A stretch of DNA of 64,000 bases from Plantago elongata (GCA_036897095.1 JAYMSP010000012.1:1-64000), one strand, 5' to 3'; shown: positions 10,701 to 21,699, counted from the stretch's first letter. Program-made: numbers and translations. Notes: generated by a model not told the origin, from the letters alone.

Positions 10701-12581
10701 GGCAATAAATGTTTACATATTAGTTCAGGACAGAGGTAAAAAAAAAAAAAAAAAAAACAAGCAATGTGTACAAGTGAAACTAAGGTGTTTCTATCACTAC
10801 TATAGTTAAATACGATTATATAGATTAGAATCACTTAAAACCCTCAATTATATACCTGTCATAATATATTGAAGCCCAAAATGCATGTGGATGAGAGTTT
10901 CCTAAGCACATTGGAAAAGTTAAAGATATACTTTATCTTTTAAGGTAAACAAGTACTATGATTGATTGTTAAATTATGGAATTCATAAGCTTAGGGAGTC
11001 TACACGATGATCACAGATAGTATCTCTACTTCTACATATCATTATGAAGATACTTATAGATAAAAGTATCAATGGGAGGGGAACTATAGACCAACATTTT
11101 GGATGAAGCATCACTATTTTGTCCCCCAACAGAGGAGCTTTGTTGATTGTTTTCATGACTCTCTTCATAACCGCCAGCTCCTGCTCCAACATTTAATGCA
11201 TGTGTACTTATTTTTCTGCTCTTGATATCTGACTTGGTCGCTTCCCTGCATCGTACTATACATAGAAGTCATTGTATTGCATGGAAAGTAAATGATGAGA
11301 CTCATGATGCTAATCAAAAGTGAAAAGGACAACTAGGTATCTATGATTGGATGGAACTAGTTAGTATTTTGCAAACCAATAGTAGCAACGATCAGAAAAG
11401 CACAAACTTTCAAAAGAATTTTTGCACATATCACAATTTCTCAATCACAACTAGGACCATTCTTCGTCAGGCACTCTAATAATTTCAAGGAAAAGGAATG
11501 CTTGACCTTGGGACGTCATCTGTTAATGAGTGAGTGTTTATGCAACTACTTCTGTGGAACACCTTTCAGGTTTTTAACTCATTTCTAACAAACCTAGTGA
11601 TTTGGTGTTCACTAAGACCACTTTTAGCTTATGACATTATCCTCTCTACAACTATTCTGGAAAAATCTGTTACGGCCATATTATTATTCTACTAGACTCC
11701 CTGAAGGAGTGAAAGTAAAGGAAAATACTCTTGAAAGACACATAATGGTCCAGGCCAAGGTCACGGCTGCATCAAATTACTCGATGTGTCTCATTCCAAG
11801 ATCCAGCTTAATGCACTATTTCAAAATGTGCAGGTTCAAGAGGTGCATTCTTGAGAGGATAATGCAAGATGTGGATTGTTAAAGATTTCACGCTAGTTAC
11901 GATATTAGTTCAACATTTTAGCACTGCTAATCAGATAGCCAAGAACTACATAAGAGCACACAAACCAGAAAAAAACAAGAAACAATGGCTTCAGCCCTTG
12001 AAATGCCAAAATGCTCTTCGGCAACTCGTTATATTAGTCCTTAATAGCAAACATGCTTGTAGCAATTGCATAAATTGAAGCAAACTTGGTGACTTAGGCT
12101 CTATATGAAAACTCATTAATTTCAGTTATGTTCAGATATGTTATGTTCAGAAGAAGAGAACATAGCCAAATTGTATAGATGAGTTTACATGGATATGTGA
12201 ATTGAAGCCTAATCCTAGTCAAACTATTCCCCTCTAGTTTCCCAAATCTGATCCCAGCTCATCTCCACAGATTAAACCTTAAAATCAAGATTGACCCACA
12301 TAACTATATCCAAAGAATTCACAAAAGATTCAATTTTTATCAGTATACAGACATTTTCAGTTCACAAAACGGAAACATATTCAACACAATTGAAGACACA
12401 AACGAGCAAATCAGAACTCACGTGAAGAAGAGCAAGGTGAAGAAGCTCCAATGAGAGACAAAGGAAGTGAATGAATCCCATTTCTTGCTCCATTTCTTGT
12501 TCCATTTCTAGTAGGAAGAAGCCCGTTCCATCTTGTTGAAGGTCCTAATACTTGAGGCGTTTGGAAAGCCAAGAGTTGCAT
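7769..12581 (-). CDS. PAM71: Chloroplast GDT1-like Mn/Ca cation transporter (PAM71 type), ten exons
   Basis: Ten exons join in phase: 12581-12422, 11255-11096, 10698-10518, 9860-9813, 9242-9146, 8976-8819, 8409-8344, 8146-8096, 8013-7909 and 7834-7769. They give 364 codons including the stop (363 residues), close to the roughly 370 of Arabidopsis PAM71. Nearly all junctions are GT-AG; the exon 2 ends and the exon 6 donor are the least certain. Residues 1 to about 60 are Ser/Thr-rich with few acids and look like a transit peptide (MQLLAFQTPQVLGPSTRWNG). Two UPF0016/GDT1 repeats follow, each with the signature E-x-G-D-[KR]: EIGDK at 163-167 and EWGDR at 291-295, in hydrophobic segments. The family moves Mn2+ and/or Ca2+ across membranes; PAM71 loads manganese into the thylakoid for photosystem II, while its close paralogue CMT1 acts at the envelope, and separating the two needs a tree. 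The ATG at 12581 is the first in its open frame. Intron 3 holds a Stowaway-like end near 10363-10375. Confidence 0.92.
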
Positions 12582-12769
12582 CTTTTTTACAGCAAATGAT
12601 GAATCTAACAGAGAATTTTGAATCCCATTTGACAGGAAAGTTCTCTGGTACTGATTGTTGGTCCGGAAGAAGGAAATGGTGTTGCTGATGATGGTAAGAA
12701 GAAGGTGAGTTGTGATAGCGGATTGTGTCCAGTTCTGCGTGGGCGTGTGGTGTCAAACCATGGATGGAC

Positions 12770-13655
12770 TATTTTTATTCGCTGAAATCCTACAATGCTT
12801 CACAATTGTCAAATCTAAAATAATTGTATTGTGAGCTAGATTTTGTTTTATTTCGTATTCATCCACTTCGATCCACTTCGGTTCACTTCAGATTTATTTA
12901 CATCGGTTCATTTTAATTTATTTAATTTTATTTAACTCTAATTAATAATATTTTATATAATAATTTAATTTAGTTCAATTAAGTCAAATCATTTATAGTC
13001 AAAGGTTAAACTACTTAGTAAGGTTGAAACTAACTTTTATTATAAAATATTACATTGATATAATAAGGAGATAAATTTGTTATAATGTATAGTTTGTTTG
13101 TCCCGAATTCAACTTCTTGCAATTCTATTTTAATTGTTTCAATTTCAACTTCTCATATCTTAAATGTAAATTTTTTTTTTTACTCCATTCATATTTATTT
13201 CATTTTATCCATTAACTCTCATGTTTTGTACCATATTTTTCCTACTTGTATCAATATTTCTTCTACTTTGTTCACTTTTATCTTAACGATTATGCATGAT
13301 TCATTAAACTGCAGACGAAGGAACTATAATATTATTCACATTTGACTCGTAATACGAATATAAAACGATATTTAACCTTATTTCGATTCCATCTTATCTA
13401 TGAATTATGAATATCATTAGGTGAACGTGAGTAGTCGAAATGTGAGCTCAAGAATTTTGTAAAGGTTTGGACTGAGAAAAATAAAAATGGATAATTGGCA
13501 AATGAATGACACGGGTTTAAGTCATGTCATGTGCAAACCGTTATGCCAAACGACATAATGTTATATACATATTTAATTATTATCTTTCGAATAGCACGTC
13601 ACTGATATGTATGATTTACATCTTTTAAATTTCCAGTCATGTAAATCTCAATTAT
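12770..13655. other. AT-rich intergenic DNA
   Basis: No gene is recognised. The stretch 12845-12970 has degenerate TTCAGTT/TTTAATTTA repeats like those of the dispersed TTCAGTTC family, and 13170-13290 has a pyrimidine-rich run similar to Stowaway interiors. A short open frame at 13085-13345 is low in complexity and not believed. Confidence 0.4.
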
Positions 13656-14177
13656 ATGTCTTCTTCTTTACTTGTCGATCTACAAATCCCCACTTCGCGA
13701 TCTGCTTATGATGAGAAGCTATACCAATATCAGAAGCATCCATTAATGTATATCGTTAACTATGATGGTGTGATTCACGTATCAAATATAGAAACATCTG
13801 CCAACAAACATTCTCTTTATTTTCAACCGTATTATAAAGCAAAACTGACAAAGATTGCATCATTTATTATTAGTGTCATCGACGTCATCGTCAACTATTG
13901 GCACGTATTATTTCAACCTTTCAAAATTCTAGTCTTGTTACCTCAATCCTCTTCGTCATCTCCACTTCTCAATTCTACAAATCCTCCCATTCGAAGGACC
14001 TTGAATAGAATGATATATCACAAGCATCCAGTCATGCATTTTATCGATTATGGCGTCTATTCCTACTCTATATGCATAAATGTTCGTCAACAAACGTACA
14101 CTTTGTTTCCTACCATTACGAAGAAAAACATTCAACGACTGCATCATTTCACAGTTAGTATTATCAACGCGAACTAA
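13656..14177. repeat. Diverged direct duplication of about 300 bp that happens to be open
   Basis: Two halves resemble each other: the segment around CAGAAGCATCCATTAATGTA (13731) corresponds to CACAAGCATCCAGTCATGCA (14019), and both continue with a similar order of landmarks (ATATCGTTAACTATGATGG versus TTATCGATTATGGCG, then CAACAAACNTNCNCTTTNTTT, and TCATTTNTNAGTNT). The whole stretch stays open on the plus strand for 173 codons, but the peptide is of low similarity between halves and recognisable as no family, so I read it as repeat rather than gene. Confidence 0.5.
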
Positions 14178-14180
14178 TGC

Positions 14181-14560
14181 CTGCTCGCCGCTAATTGTAA
14201 TAATGAATACACGTATACGCCTGTTCCAATCAACCGTGCTCTGGTAATGCAAAACAGAGCATGACAAAGAACAACAAAGCATGTGACAATAAGTTGCATA
14301 CACAAATTAGTAATTCGCTCGCCACCAATTGTAATATTGCGCACACATATTTGCACTTGATCTAGTATACCGTACTCTGGCAATAAAAAAACAGAGCATG
14401 ACAAAGAATAACAACGCACGCGACAACAGGCTACATTCGTAAATTAATAATCCGCCGCACAACTAACTGTAAAATTGCACACATGTTTGTGTCTGATCTA
14501 GTCAATCACGCTCTAGTAATACAAAACAGAGTATGATATCGAACAACAACGTCCGCAACA
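14181..14560. repeat. Three tandem copies of a roughly 130-bp unit
   Basis: Copies near 14181-14305, 14310-14435 and 14440-14560 share CTCGCC(G/A)CNAATTGTAATA, CACACNTNTNTNTGC, a segment near TCTGGTAATGCAAAACAGAG and CATGACAAAGAACAACAA. Conservation is roughly 75-80 percent by eye. The array sits within 400 bp of the probable transcription start of the BPC gene, so it could touch its promoter. Confidence 0.7.
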
Positions 14561-14957
14561 ACAATCACCCAACGCCCCATTATCATTTCTAAATCATAAT
14601 CCAAAATCAAATATGATATCTCCCTATACTATAGTATATACACAAGAGATTTAGTGAAAAGCATAGTATAGATTGCAATAGAAGATTCCTCCTCCTCAAA
14701 CTCAAAACCATTGCACTTGGAAAAGCAAGTAGTACAAACTTACAAGAGGGATGACTTCATGTCCTCACATGAAATGGTACCCTCCTCAAGGCATGTGTAC
14801 TCTCATGCACAACCATTTTCACAAAAATAGCATTTATTTCTAATTTCTTTCCTTATTTTCTCATTTATACCGATTTTGTCACTCTGCCTCTTTTCCATTT
14901 CCAATGTGTGAAAACACAGAAAAAAACCCTAAACCAGCCGACTCATCCTTTTCCTCA

Positions 14958-15162
14958 GTAAGTTCTCTTCTCGCATTTATCATTTTTTTCTTCTCCGTTC
15001 CGTTTCCAATTGCATTGGGTTCAGTTTTACAGAGATCCGTTTCGATTTGCTTACTTTCTGTAGATTTAGATTGTTGTAATCTTGTTTTCTTGTTTTCCTG
15101 TTTCAGATTCGATTGTGTAATTTGGTTATGTTGGTTTTCTTGTTTTTTCCTTTTCTGTGTAG
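14958..15162 (+). other. Probable 5'UTR intron of the BPC gene
   Basis: A strong donor (CTCA|GTAAGTTC at 14958) and a strong acceptor after a long pyrimidine-rich tract (TTTTCTGTGTAG ending at 15162) bracket a 205-base T-rich stretch, about 95 bases before the BPC start codon. The sites are good, but splicing is inferred from sequence only. Confidence 0.55.
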
Positions 15163-15258
15163 GTTATGCCTTGAAAAAAGCGTAAAATTCACTTAAACCA
15201 CAGTTAATTGAATAAGGAGCTTAATTTTGCTGGTTGGATTTGGTTGAATTTGGTTGAG

Positions 15259-16206
15259 ATGGATGGGAGAATGACTTTTAGGAATTGGAATTTTACTGAA
15301 CAGTCTGAACCACAGCATAGTAATCATCATCACAATGGTAATGCATTTACTAGTCATTTGGGCCTCCAGCTGAGGTCCTCAATGGACGAGAAGCCGCTTT
15401 TCGGGGTCGGGGGTGTTAATGGTGTTCGGGAACACCATCATGTTCATCCGTTGCCCGTTATGTCGTCGATTAATGGTGGGCCGTTTCATCACCACCGGGT
15501 TGGGGGGGTTACTGACTCCCACATGCCCAACAACTTTTGGATTAATCAGGAAAGGGAGAAGTATGTGAACCTCTTATCGGGTAACCGTCAACACAGTTTT
15601 TACCAGCCGATTTTTGGAGTTCCGCCTGAGGCTTCTTCGGTCCATTCCATTCAAATGCCTCAGCAGATGACAATGCCAAAGAGTGAGATTGTGGTCCCGC
15701 AAATGGAAGAAGTTGTGGAGGAAGTAGAGAATGATAATAATGTGCTGATTCAGAAGAAGAGAGCTGGTGAGAAACTCAAGTCTGCTCCGAAAGAGAAGAA
15801 ACCGAGAACTAGAGTCCCTAGGGTTCCAAAGGATGATCCCTCCACATCGGCCAATCGTGCAAGGGCTCCCAAGAAACGAGCTGAAGTTGTTATTAATGGA
15901 GTTAGCATGGATATCACGGGAATTGCTATACCAGTGTGCTCTTGCACTGGGACGCCGCAGCAGTGTTATAGGTGGGGATCTGGAGGGTGGCAGTCTGCTT
16001 GTTGTACAACCAGTTTGTCCACGTATCCTTTGCCAATGAGCACAAAGCGTCGTGGTGCAAGAATAGCAGGCCGGAAGATGAGCATTGGAGCATTCACCAA
16101 GGTTTTGGAGAAACTAGCATCAGAAGGATATGATTTCTCTAACGCGATTGATCTTAAGAGTTATTGGGCAAAGCATGGTACTAATAAGTTCGTTACAATC
16201 AGATGA
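15259..16206 (+). CDS. BPC: Class I BBR/BPC (BASIC PENTACYSTEINE) GAGA-binding factor
   Basis: A 315-residue protein in one coding exon. The open frame reaches further upstream to 15208, but the start at 15259 gives MDGRMTFRNWNF, the usual class I N-terminus (compare M-D-[DG]..FRNW). Residues 22-80 have His-rich patches, 92-107 carry the conserved WINQEREKYVNLL block, and 165-210 is a Lys/Arg-rich nuclear-localisation region (KKPRTRVPRVPKD). The C-terminal DNA-binding domain carries the five diagnostic cysteines at 227, 229, 236, 248 and 249 (VCSCTGTPQQCYRWG, WQSACCTT), followed by RRGARIAGRKMS and the closing YWAKHGTNKFVTIR. The family binds GA-rich repeats, recruits Polycomb and other regulators and controls homeotic and meristem genes. 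The protein looks whole. Paralogue identity among BPC1-3 orthologues is open. Confidence 0.97.
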   Translation: MDGRMTFRNWNFTEQSEPQHSNHHHNGNAFTSHLGLQLRSSMDEKPLFGVGGVNGVREHHHVHPLPVMSSINGGPFHHHRVGGVTDSHMPNNFWINQEREKYVNLLSGNRQHSFYQPIFGVPPEASSVHSIQMPQQMTMPKSEIVVPQMEEVVEEVENDNNVLIQKKRAGEKLKSAPKEKKPRTRVPRVPKDDPSTSANRARAPKKRAEVVINGVSMDITGIAIPVCSCTGTPQQCYRWGSGGWQSACCTTSLSTYPLPMSTKRRGARIAGRKMSIGAFTKVLEKLASEGYDFSNAIDLKSYWAKHGTNKFVTIR

Positions 16207-17990
16207 AGTTATGATAGAGTTGTTGTAGCTGGCTCCTAAATGCATGTGGCGATGCTTTTTCTGATGTAGATATCCTAATGCCATCAGATGCAGAGGTTTC
16301 TCAGGTAGTTTCTGATTAGTGTATATCCAGTACTGAGTTACTGTTCGACAAAAGTTTCCTTTCAGGGCCTTTCCCTTGACTATTTATGTTTGTAGTTTAA
16401 GAAGAGTATTAATCTTATTCGGTGACTGGAACCAGAACCTTTTGTAATTTCTTTTTTCTTTATCAATCCAATTATGACATTTAATTTTCCTGATGACCTC
16501 GTGTTTAAGATGATAGCAATGTTCGTATTTCTTGATTAGATTGCTTAATTATTAGAGCAGTACTTTTGGTTCATGTAAGCTTACTATATATGATCTGATC
16601 TGATAGATATGGAAATTATGCACTTTGTCCAAACTGAGATTGGATGCTTGGGATGTTTAATACTTGCCCAAACATAGTAATGCTGTCAGAAAGTAGGAAA
16701 AAAATAGCTGATCTTATATAACCTTCTATAGCAAAATATGGTTGTGTAGAGTATCACTTTATAGGTTTATATTTGGTTGATGTATAGTATTTGTTTATAT
16801 AATACCTAGAAAGAAATATACACTAATAATGGCATTGTGATTATATGGTGAGTCTTAAGTCTAAACAATGGATAGAAAGCTATAACTAGAAAGATGATAT
16901 TACTTCAGTTTAATGGCATCTTTTCTTTGCTATGCTGCATTTGTCAGCTCACTAAATAGGTAATAGTTACTCGACGAAAGGCTCGGTCAATGGATTTCGA
17001 CGTAGATGTGTATGTAGCCTTGATCATTATCCATCAGGCCTCCAGGTCTCTGTATAGCATACACAGATTAAGGTTAGTGACTCGATGAATCAGCAGTATT
17101 TGGAGTTTGGTTGTATGTATTTACTCATTTAATTTATAAGTATATTCTTATTAATATCTTTAGTGATTATTTTCCATGTTCAGAAAGAGTTACTTGTGGG
17201 GTGGGGAGTGAGTTTTTAAATATAGCAGTTCTGGTGGGAACCTGGAAAGGAGCTATGGCTAGTGGGGTATTCTGGTGAAAATTTCTTAAGAACCTCAATC
17301 TCTCTATAGTTTATCCGTTTATGGCTTGCCTGTATTTTACTTGAGGGAATATGACACGCGGACTATTATGAATCGATCACCATGCTAGTTGTGAATAATT
17401 CCATGGCGAAGCCGTTTACAGTGTAGCAGTTCTGAGTTCTGACCATTGCTGACCTGCAATCGTGTTGTCGTCTTTGCTTTTTTCCTTATATTTTTAGTAG
17501 TTATGACGTTATGAACTATGGAGGCAATGGCTGGAAGTTTTAGCAGATAAGCAAGTTTGTGTAACCCTGTTGAATAATTAATGGGGGAGGTTCAAAAGTT
17601 AGAAAGTAATGCGTGAGTGGGTTATTTCTAATATAGACACAAACAAGGGGCTTCTTTATAATTATCCCATTAACATGTCACCACGAAGAGATAATGTTGT
17701 TATTTTTAATAAACATGCATTATATTTGCATTACTTGCATCTTTAAACATGTAATTTTATAATTTGATCATATTTAAAATAAGGTAAAAATTACTCATAA
17801 ATGTTCATGGTTAGGCTGAGATGTCATAGCTCCAGAGGTTATGATTTCAAACCCGTCAAATACATAATTATGATCTAATGTATACTAGTTATAATATATT
17901 GAGTGATAATTGTGTAATAATTCATGAATGATGTATAAGTTCAACATAACTAATATTTTAGAATTGAATCAGCATATGAGAAAATTAAAT
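16207..17990. other. 3'UTR of the BPC gene and intergenic DNA
   Basis: The first few hundred bases probably include the 3'UTR. A stretch at 17800-17900 (CAGAGGTTATGATTTCAAACCCGTCAAA in two parts) resembles 23736-23840 and may be a dispersed repeat with a tRNA-like box B. No further gene is seen. Confidence 0.4.
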
Positions 17991-18002
17991 TCTGCAAAGT
18001 AA

Positions 18003-18205
18003 ATTAATGATCTAGGGAGTAGTCGATATTGTAATTGTTTCCGATTGAAACAACAAATTGAGAAAAATGAAATGAAAAAAAGATTATTTTTTCAAATTGA
18101 AGCAATAAATTGAGTGAATTCAATTCCATGACCTAAATTAATGATCTAGGGAGTAGTTGATACCAACTATTTCTAATTGAAACAACAAATTGAGTAAATG
18201 GAAAA
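18003..18205. repeat. Two-copy direct repeat, about 70 bp
   Basis: The block ATTAATGATCTAGGGAGTAG, then TTTC(C/T)(G/A)ATTGAAACAACAAA, occurs at about 18003-18070 and 18136-18202 with a few differences. The intervening DNA also contains AAATTGAAGCAATAAATTGAG, a third weaker echo of the end of the unit. Confidence 0.7.
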
Positions 18206-18210
18206 AATAA

Positions 18211-18283
18211 TGCGGTAAATTTGGACTAAACACGTGACCTTGAGATCTTCAGTCTGAAGCTCTCCCAACTAAGATATCCCCGC
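18211..18283 (-). pseudogene. tRNA-Phe (GAA) pseudogene
   Basis: The minus strand from 18283 down to 18211 is 73 bases, the length of a plant cytosolic tRNA-Phe, and follows its sequence: GCGGGGATATCTTAGTTGGG, then AGAGCTTCAGACTGAAGATC with anticodon GAA, then CTCAAGGTCACGTG. About eleven positions differ from the usual plant tRNA-Phe as I remember it. The D stem is damaged, the T arm (GTGTTTAGTCC) has lost the box B consensus, and the acceptor stem pairs at only five of seven places. It is therefore a decayed copy. It could instead be the head of a tRNA-Phe-derived SINE, but I see no body or tail. Confidence 0.8.
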
Positions 18284-18361
18284 CCATGTTACACTTAACT
18301 CAGAATAGCACTTAAATAGGTTTCACAACCACATTCTAATAGTTACTACACGTGTTTACAT

Positions 18362-18579
18362 GCAAAATATAACTTTTATACTTATGATTCAGTTCTTCAT
18401 AACAAACGAAATTATGCTATATTTGTCATACTGCTGGAGCGACCATTTTCCCATTCAAATTGAATATTTTGCAAAATATAACTTTTATACTTATGATTCA
18501 GTTCTTCATAACAAACGAAATTATGATATATTTGTCATACTGCTGGAGCGGCCATTTCCCCATTCAAATTGAATATTTT
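18362..18579. repeat. Perfect-length tandem duplication, 109-bp unit, two copies
   Basis: Copies at 18362-18470 and 18471-18579 begin GCAAAATATAACTTTTATAC and end ATTCAAATTGAATATTTT. They differ at only about three or four positions, so this duplication is much younger than most repeats in the window. The 3' flank continues into sequence similar to 6745-6870. Confidence 0.9.
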
Positions 18580-18939
18580 GTACAAAAAATTCAACTTCAA
18601 TTGAAAAAGACCATTCAAATTCTATCTCAATCGATCGCTTAAGTTATCCTACTGAATAATTTTCGTTTTCTTATGATGATCACAAGGTGTGGACTGTGGA
18701 TTAAAAGTCATAAAGCACATATCAGTGAGCTTGGTTTCGGGCAACTCATCTTGGATAAAAGAAGAGACCTGGGCTAAGCCCACTATCCACTAGGGCGATA
18801 AAAGCCTCTATGGTATCTTCAGACTAGGTCTAGCCCGGCCTTTCAAACTTCTTTCCGCAGTATGAAGTGATCAAGACCGGACTAATTAAAACAAGCAAGA
18901 AAAAGTTAAAATGAGATATTTATTGAAGAATGGAGGGAG

Positions 18940-20036
18940 TACTTAGAGCTAGTGTAGTTTTTTGAGTCGAACTTTACCGAGGACTTGGCTCGGCTCGATA
19001 AGCTTTTTCGAGCCGAGCTTGATTTTATACTCGTTTTGTTAACGGGACTTCGGCTCGGCTCGTTTGAATTCGAACTCGAGCTCGAGTATCAAAATTCTCA
19101 GCTTGGTTCGGCTAAAAAACAACACTACCTAGAGCACTAGTTGTAGGAATCTCACAATGAATCTTATTGTTATATTTAGGGTAAAACATCAAAACTTCAT
19201 AAATCCTATTTAAGCTATGGCCCACAAAATAATTTAGGATTCTATAACATATTGTTTAAATTTGAACACTCCTCAAATTATTTAAAGGGGAATTATTGGG
19301 GCACACTAATTTATTTCATACTGTTGCAATAAAAATAGGTCATCTAAGGTTTTGTAAAAAGTATAGGAAGGACTATAATTAGGATATTACATTTAGGGGT
19401 GATATTTAGAGAAAATTATAAGCATCTTACAACTAGTGTTCTTAAAGTACTGGTTGTAGGATTCTCAAAAAATTGTCTATACTCAAATTTGAGGTAAAAC
19501 AAGTAATAAAGTAATAAAGTGTCAAAACTTTAGGAATTCTAAAATGCTATGACTCACAAAATTTTAATCCTATACTTAAGGACTTCTTAAAATATTGATC
19601 AAAGATTGGAAGTTTCTATAATTTTTTAAGAGTAAATTATGTGGGTCCATATATCAATATATCAATTTGGTACTTTTCTGTATAAAATAATAGTCCTACA
19701 ATTTATACAATATATAAGGAGGATAATTATGAGATGGAGATTAGTTAATATGTATTTTGAGCAAACTTTTAAACTCCTACCATTAATACTCTTAAAGAAA
19801 GGAAAAATCACTTGCGAAGATGATTTCGATTACTATATATTTTACACAATCACATGGTTTTTCATTGTGAATTTTAATGAAACTTCACATATGAAACCAA
19901 TATATAAAAGGGAGCCTAATGGGTCTCTATTCTCGTGAAATTAATAATTTAAAAATAACTATGATATAATTTTTTTGTATTATTATGTGAAATATATAAA
20001 TTTATATGTGAAAAATGTATCATTTACATTTTATGA
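18940..20036. other. Repeat-rich intergenic DNA
   Basis: A Stowaway-like end (GGAGGGAGTA) is at 18932-18941 without a visible partner. Between 18965 and 19130 the words GGCTCGGCTCG and GAGCCGAGC recur in both orientations, similar in style to 41975-42320; this suggests decayed hAT-type MITEs. The segments 19135-19215 and 19425-19510 are diverged copies of one another (CTAGTTGTAGGAATCTCA, GTAAAACA). No gene is seen. Confidence 0.4.
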
Positions 20037-20675
20037 TAGGGTGGGCGTTTAGGATGAGATATTGGAAAAATCCTGATCCCGAATAATTTTATCTCGAAAA
20101 TTCCGATCCCGTTTGGGATAAATCTCGAAATCCCATATTAAATTTCGGGACGGGATTGGAATTGATTTTGTATCCCAATTGAAATTTGGGATTTCAAATG
20201 GAATTTTATTATATATTTATATAAAATATATATGTATATAAAATAGTAAATCATTATACTTTATAAGTAGAATTGAATCATTTAATTTATTTTGATAGTA
20301 CAATGTTTTTTAGATTGAAGTTACTTATTTGCACTATAATTTTTATATCATTCATGGATGTTCTTGACTGTTGAAGTAAATTAAGTCTTTAATTTTTTTA
20401 AAATTAATTATAGTGGAATTACATATATGATGATGTTTAAAGTTCGAATTAAATATATTATGTTGCCTATATTTATTTAAAAATAGTAGAGAACGACTCA
20501 ATATTTGAATTAGATGATGAATATGCATTAGGCTTATTTGGGATTTTGAAATCCCGTTCGATTCTGTTCAAATTCCAAAAGATTCAAACTTTATTTAAGA
20601 CGGGATTGAGCTGATAAATAATTATTTTAATCCCAATTTCCCATTTGAAATTCCAAAGTTCCATGCACACCCCTA
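20037..20675. mobile_element. Non-autonomous hAT-type DNA transposon, 639 bp
   Basis: The element starts TAGGGTGGGCG and ends TGCACACCCCTA, giving imperfect terminal inverted repeats of the TAGGGNTGNNCA hAT style. It is flanked on both sides by the identical 8-bp direct repeat TTTTATGA (20029-20036 and 20676-20683), the target-duplication length of hAT elements. Inside, inverted copies of phrases such as ATCCCGTTTGGGAT and GGGATTTCAAATGG lie near both ends with an AT-rich, non-coding middle. No transposase frame is present. Confidence 0.85.
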
Positions 20676-20683
20676 TTTTATGA

Positions 20684-21611
20684 TACATTATTTGCACCGT
20701 ATGTGTTTCTTGAATTTTAATTGTTAAAGTGGATCCTTGATGCTATGTACCAATCCATTTACATTAGATGATAAGCCCAATCAAGGTCCAATAGATGTGA
20801 TGTACCAATCCAATAATCATCCAAAATCTTGATTATGTTTAAATTGTTGTACCAATCCATTAACATTAGTTAAGCGGTGATCATTTTCTTATCTTATTCA
20901 ACATTAGAACACATCTTACATTCAATCAAACCCATATTCCGATCCCCTCTCTTTTTTCCCTTAAATTTCAAGAGCGGATCAGGCAGCCCGAATTCGAGCT
21001 CCATTCATGATGGAGCTAAACAAAAGTTAGCTTTATTGGAGCTAATATAGTAATTTTTTGGATAAGAATTTTAGTGGATACCACTCAACTCCGATTAAAG
21101 AATTAACGAAAATTCAATTAAAGTAGTTTTATGAAATATGAGAACTTTTGTTCAAAATTAGTCTTTAATAATTCAAAATAACATGAAATAAATCTAATAA
21201 ATATATATGTCCTATTAGAGTCCTAGTAGTCTTTCTTACCATCATATGTATGAAATGAAAATAATTTTTTTTATCTCCAATATAAACTAAAGTTTATTTT
21301 ATTGTGGGAAGAAGAATATAATTGATGAGAATAATGACAAATAAGAGAATTTAGAGGGCAAAGGATATATTGTACACTCAAGTGGTGTTATTTTATGGTG
21401 TCTAAGTAATGGGGACATGATGGGAGTTGGATTCTCGATCGCAACCGAATGTCTATCGCAATTATCTAACCCACTTGTCCTTTGCAACCATGAATACTTT
21501 TATATACTTGCAAATTGTTAGTATTTTACTATGTAGCCTATGTTTCAAACCAAGTATACAAATTTCACAGAATCATAATCATACGCATGAGTTTGGAACT
21601 TTGGACCACCA
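20684..21611. other. AT-rich intergenic DNA
   Basis: The phrase TACCAATCCATTTACATTAG and close variants occur three times between 20745 and 20870. No gene, RNA or complete transposon is recognised. Confidence 0.4.
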
Positions 21612-21629
21612 AATATATATATATACCAC

Positions 21630-21675
<46 letters not shown>
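21612..21675. repeat. (AT)n microsatellite
   Basis: Alternating AT with one short interruption (ACCACCAA) near the left end; the uninterrupted run is more than 40 bases. It is likely to vary in length between individuals. Confidence 0.95.
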
Positions 21676-21679
<4 letters not shown>

Positions 21680-21699
21680 CAGGGACGAATGTCTATAGT

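Noticed and set aside
10519-10809. Plus-strand 96-codon open frame over exon 3 of the transporter gene
   Set aside because: It is antisense to a conserved membrane-spanning exon and then runs into an A-run; no family features.
12508-12756. Minus-strand 82-codon frame at the start of the transporter gene
   Set aside because: It overlaps exon 1 in the wrong frame; the frame starting at 12581 gives a transit-peptide-like sequence and joins exon 2 in phase.
13656-14177. 173-codon plus-strand open frame
   Set aside because: It lies on a twofold diverged DNA repeat; the peptide has no recognisable family and its halves are poorly conserved at the protein level.
14904-15185. 93-codon frame upstream of the BPC gene
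   Set aside because: Hydrophobic, phenylalanine-rich translation of the T-rich 5'UTR intron; it crosses good splice sites.
18360-18642. Two overlapping plus-strand frames with repeated peptides
   Set aside because: They are the translation of the 109-bp tandem duplication, not a protein repeat.
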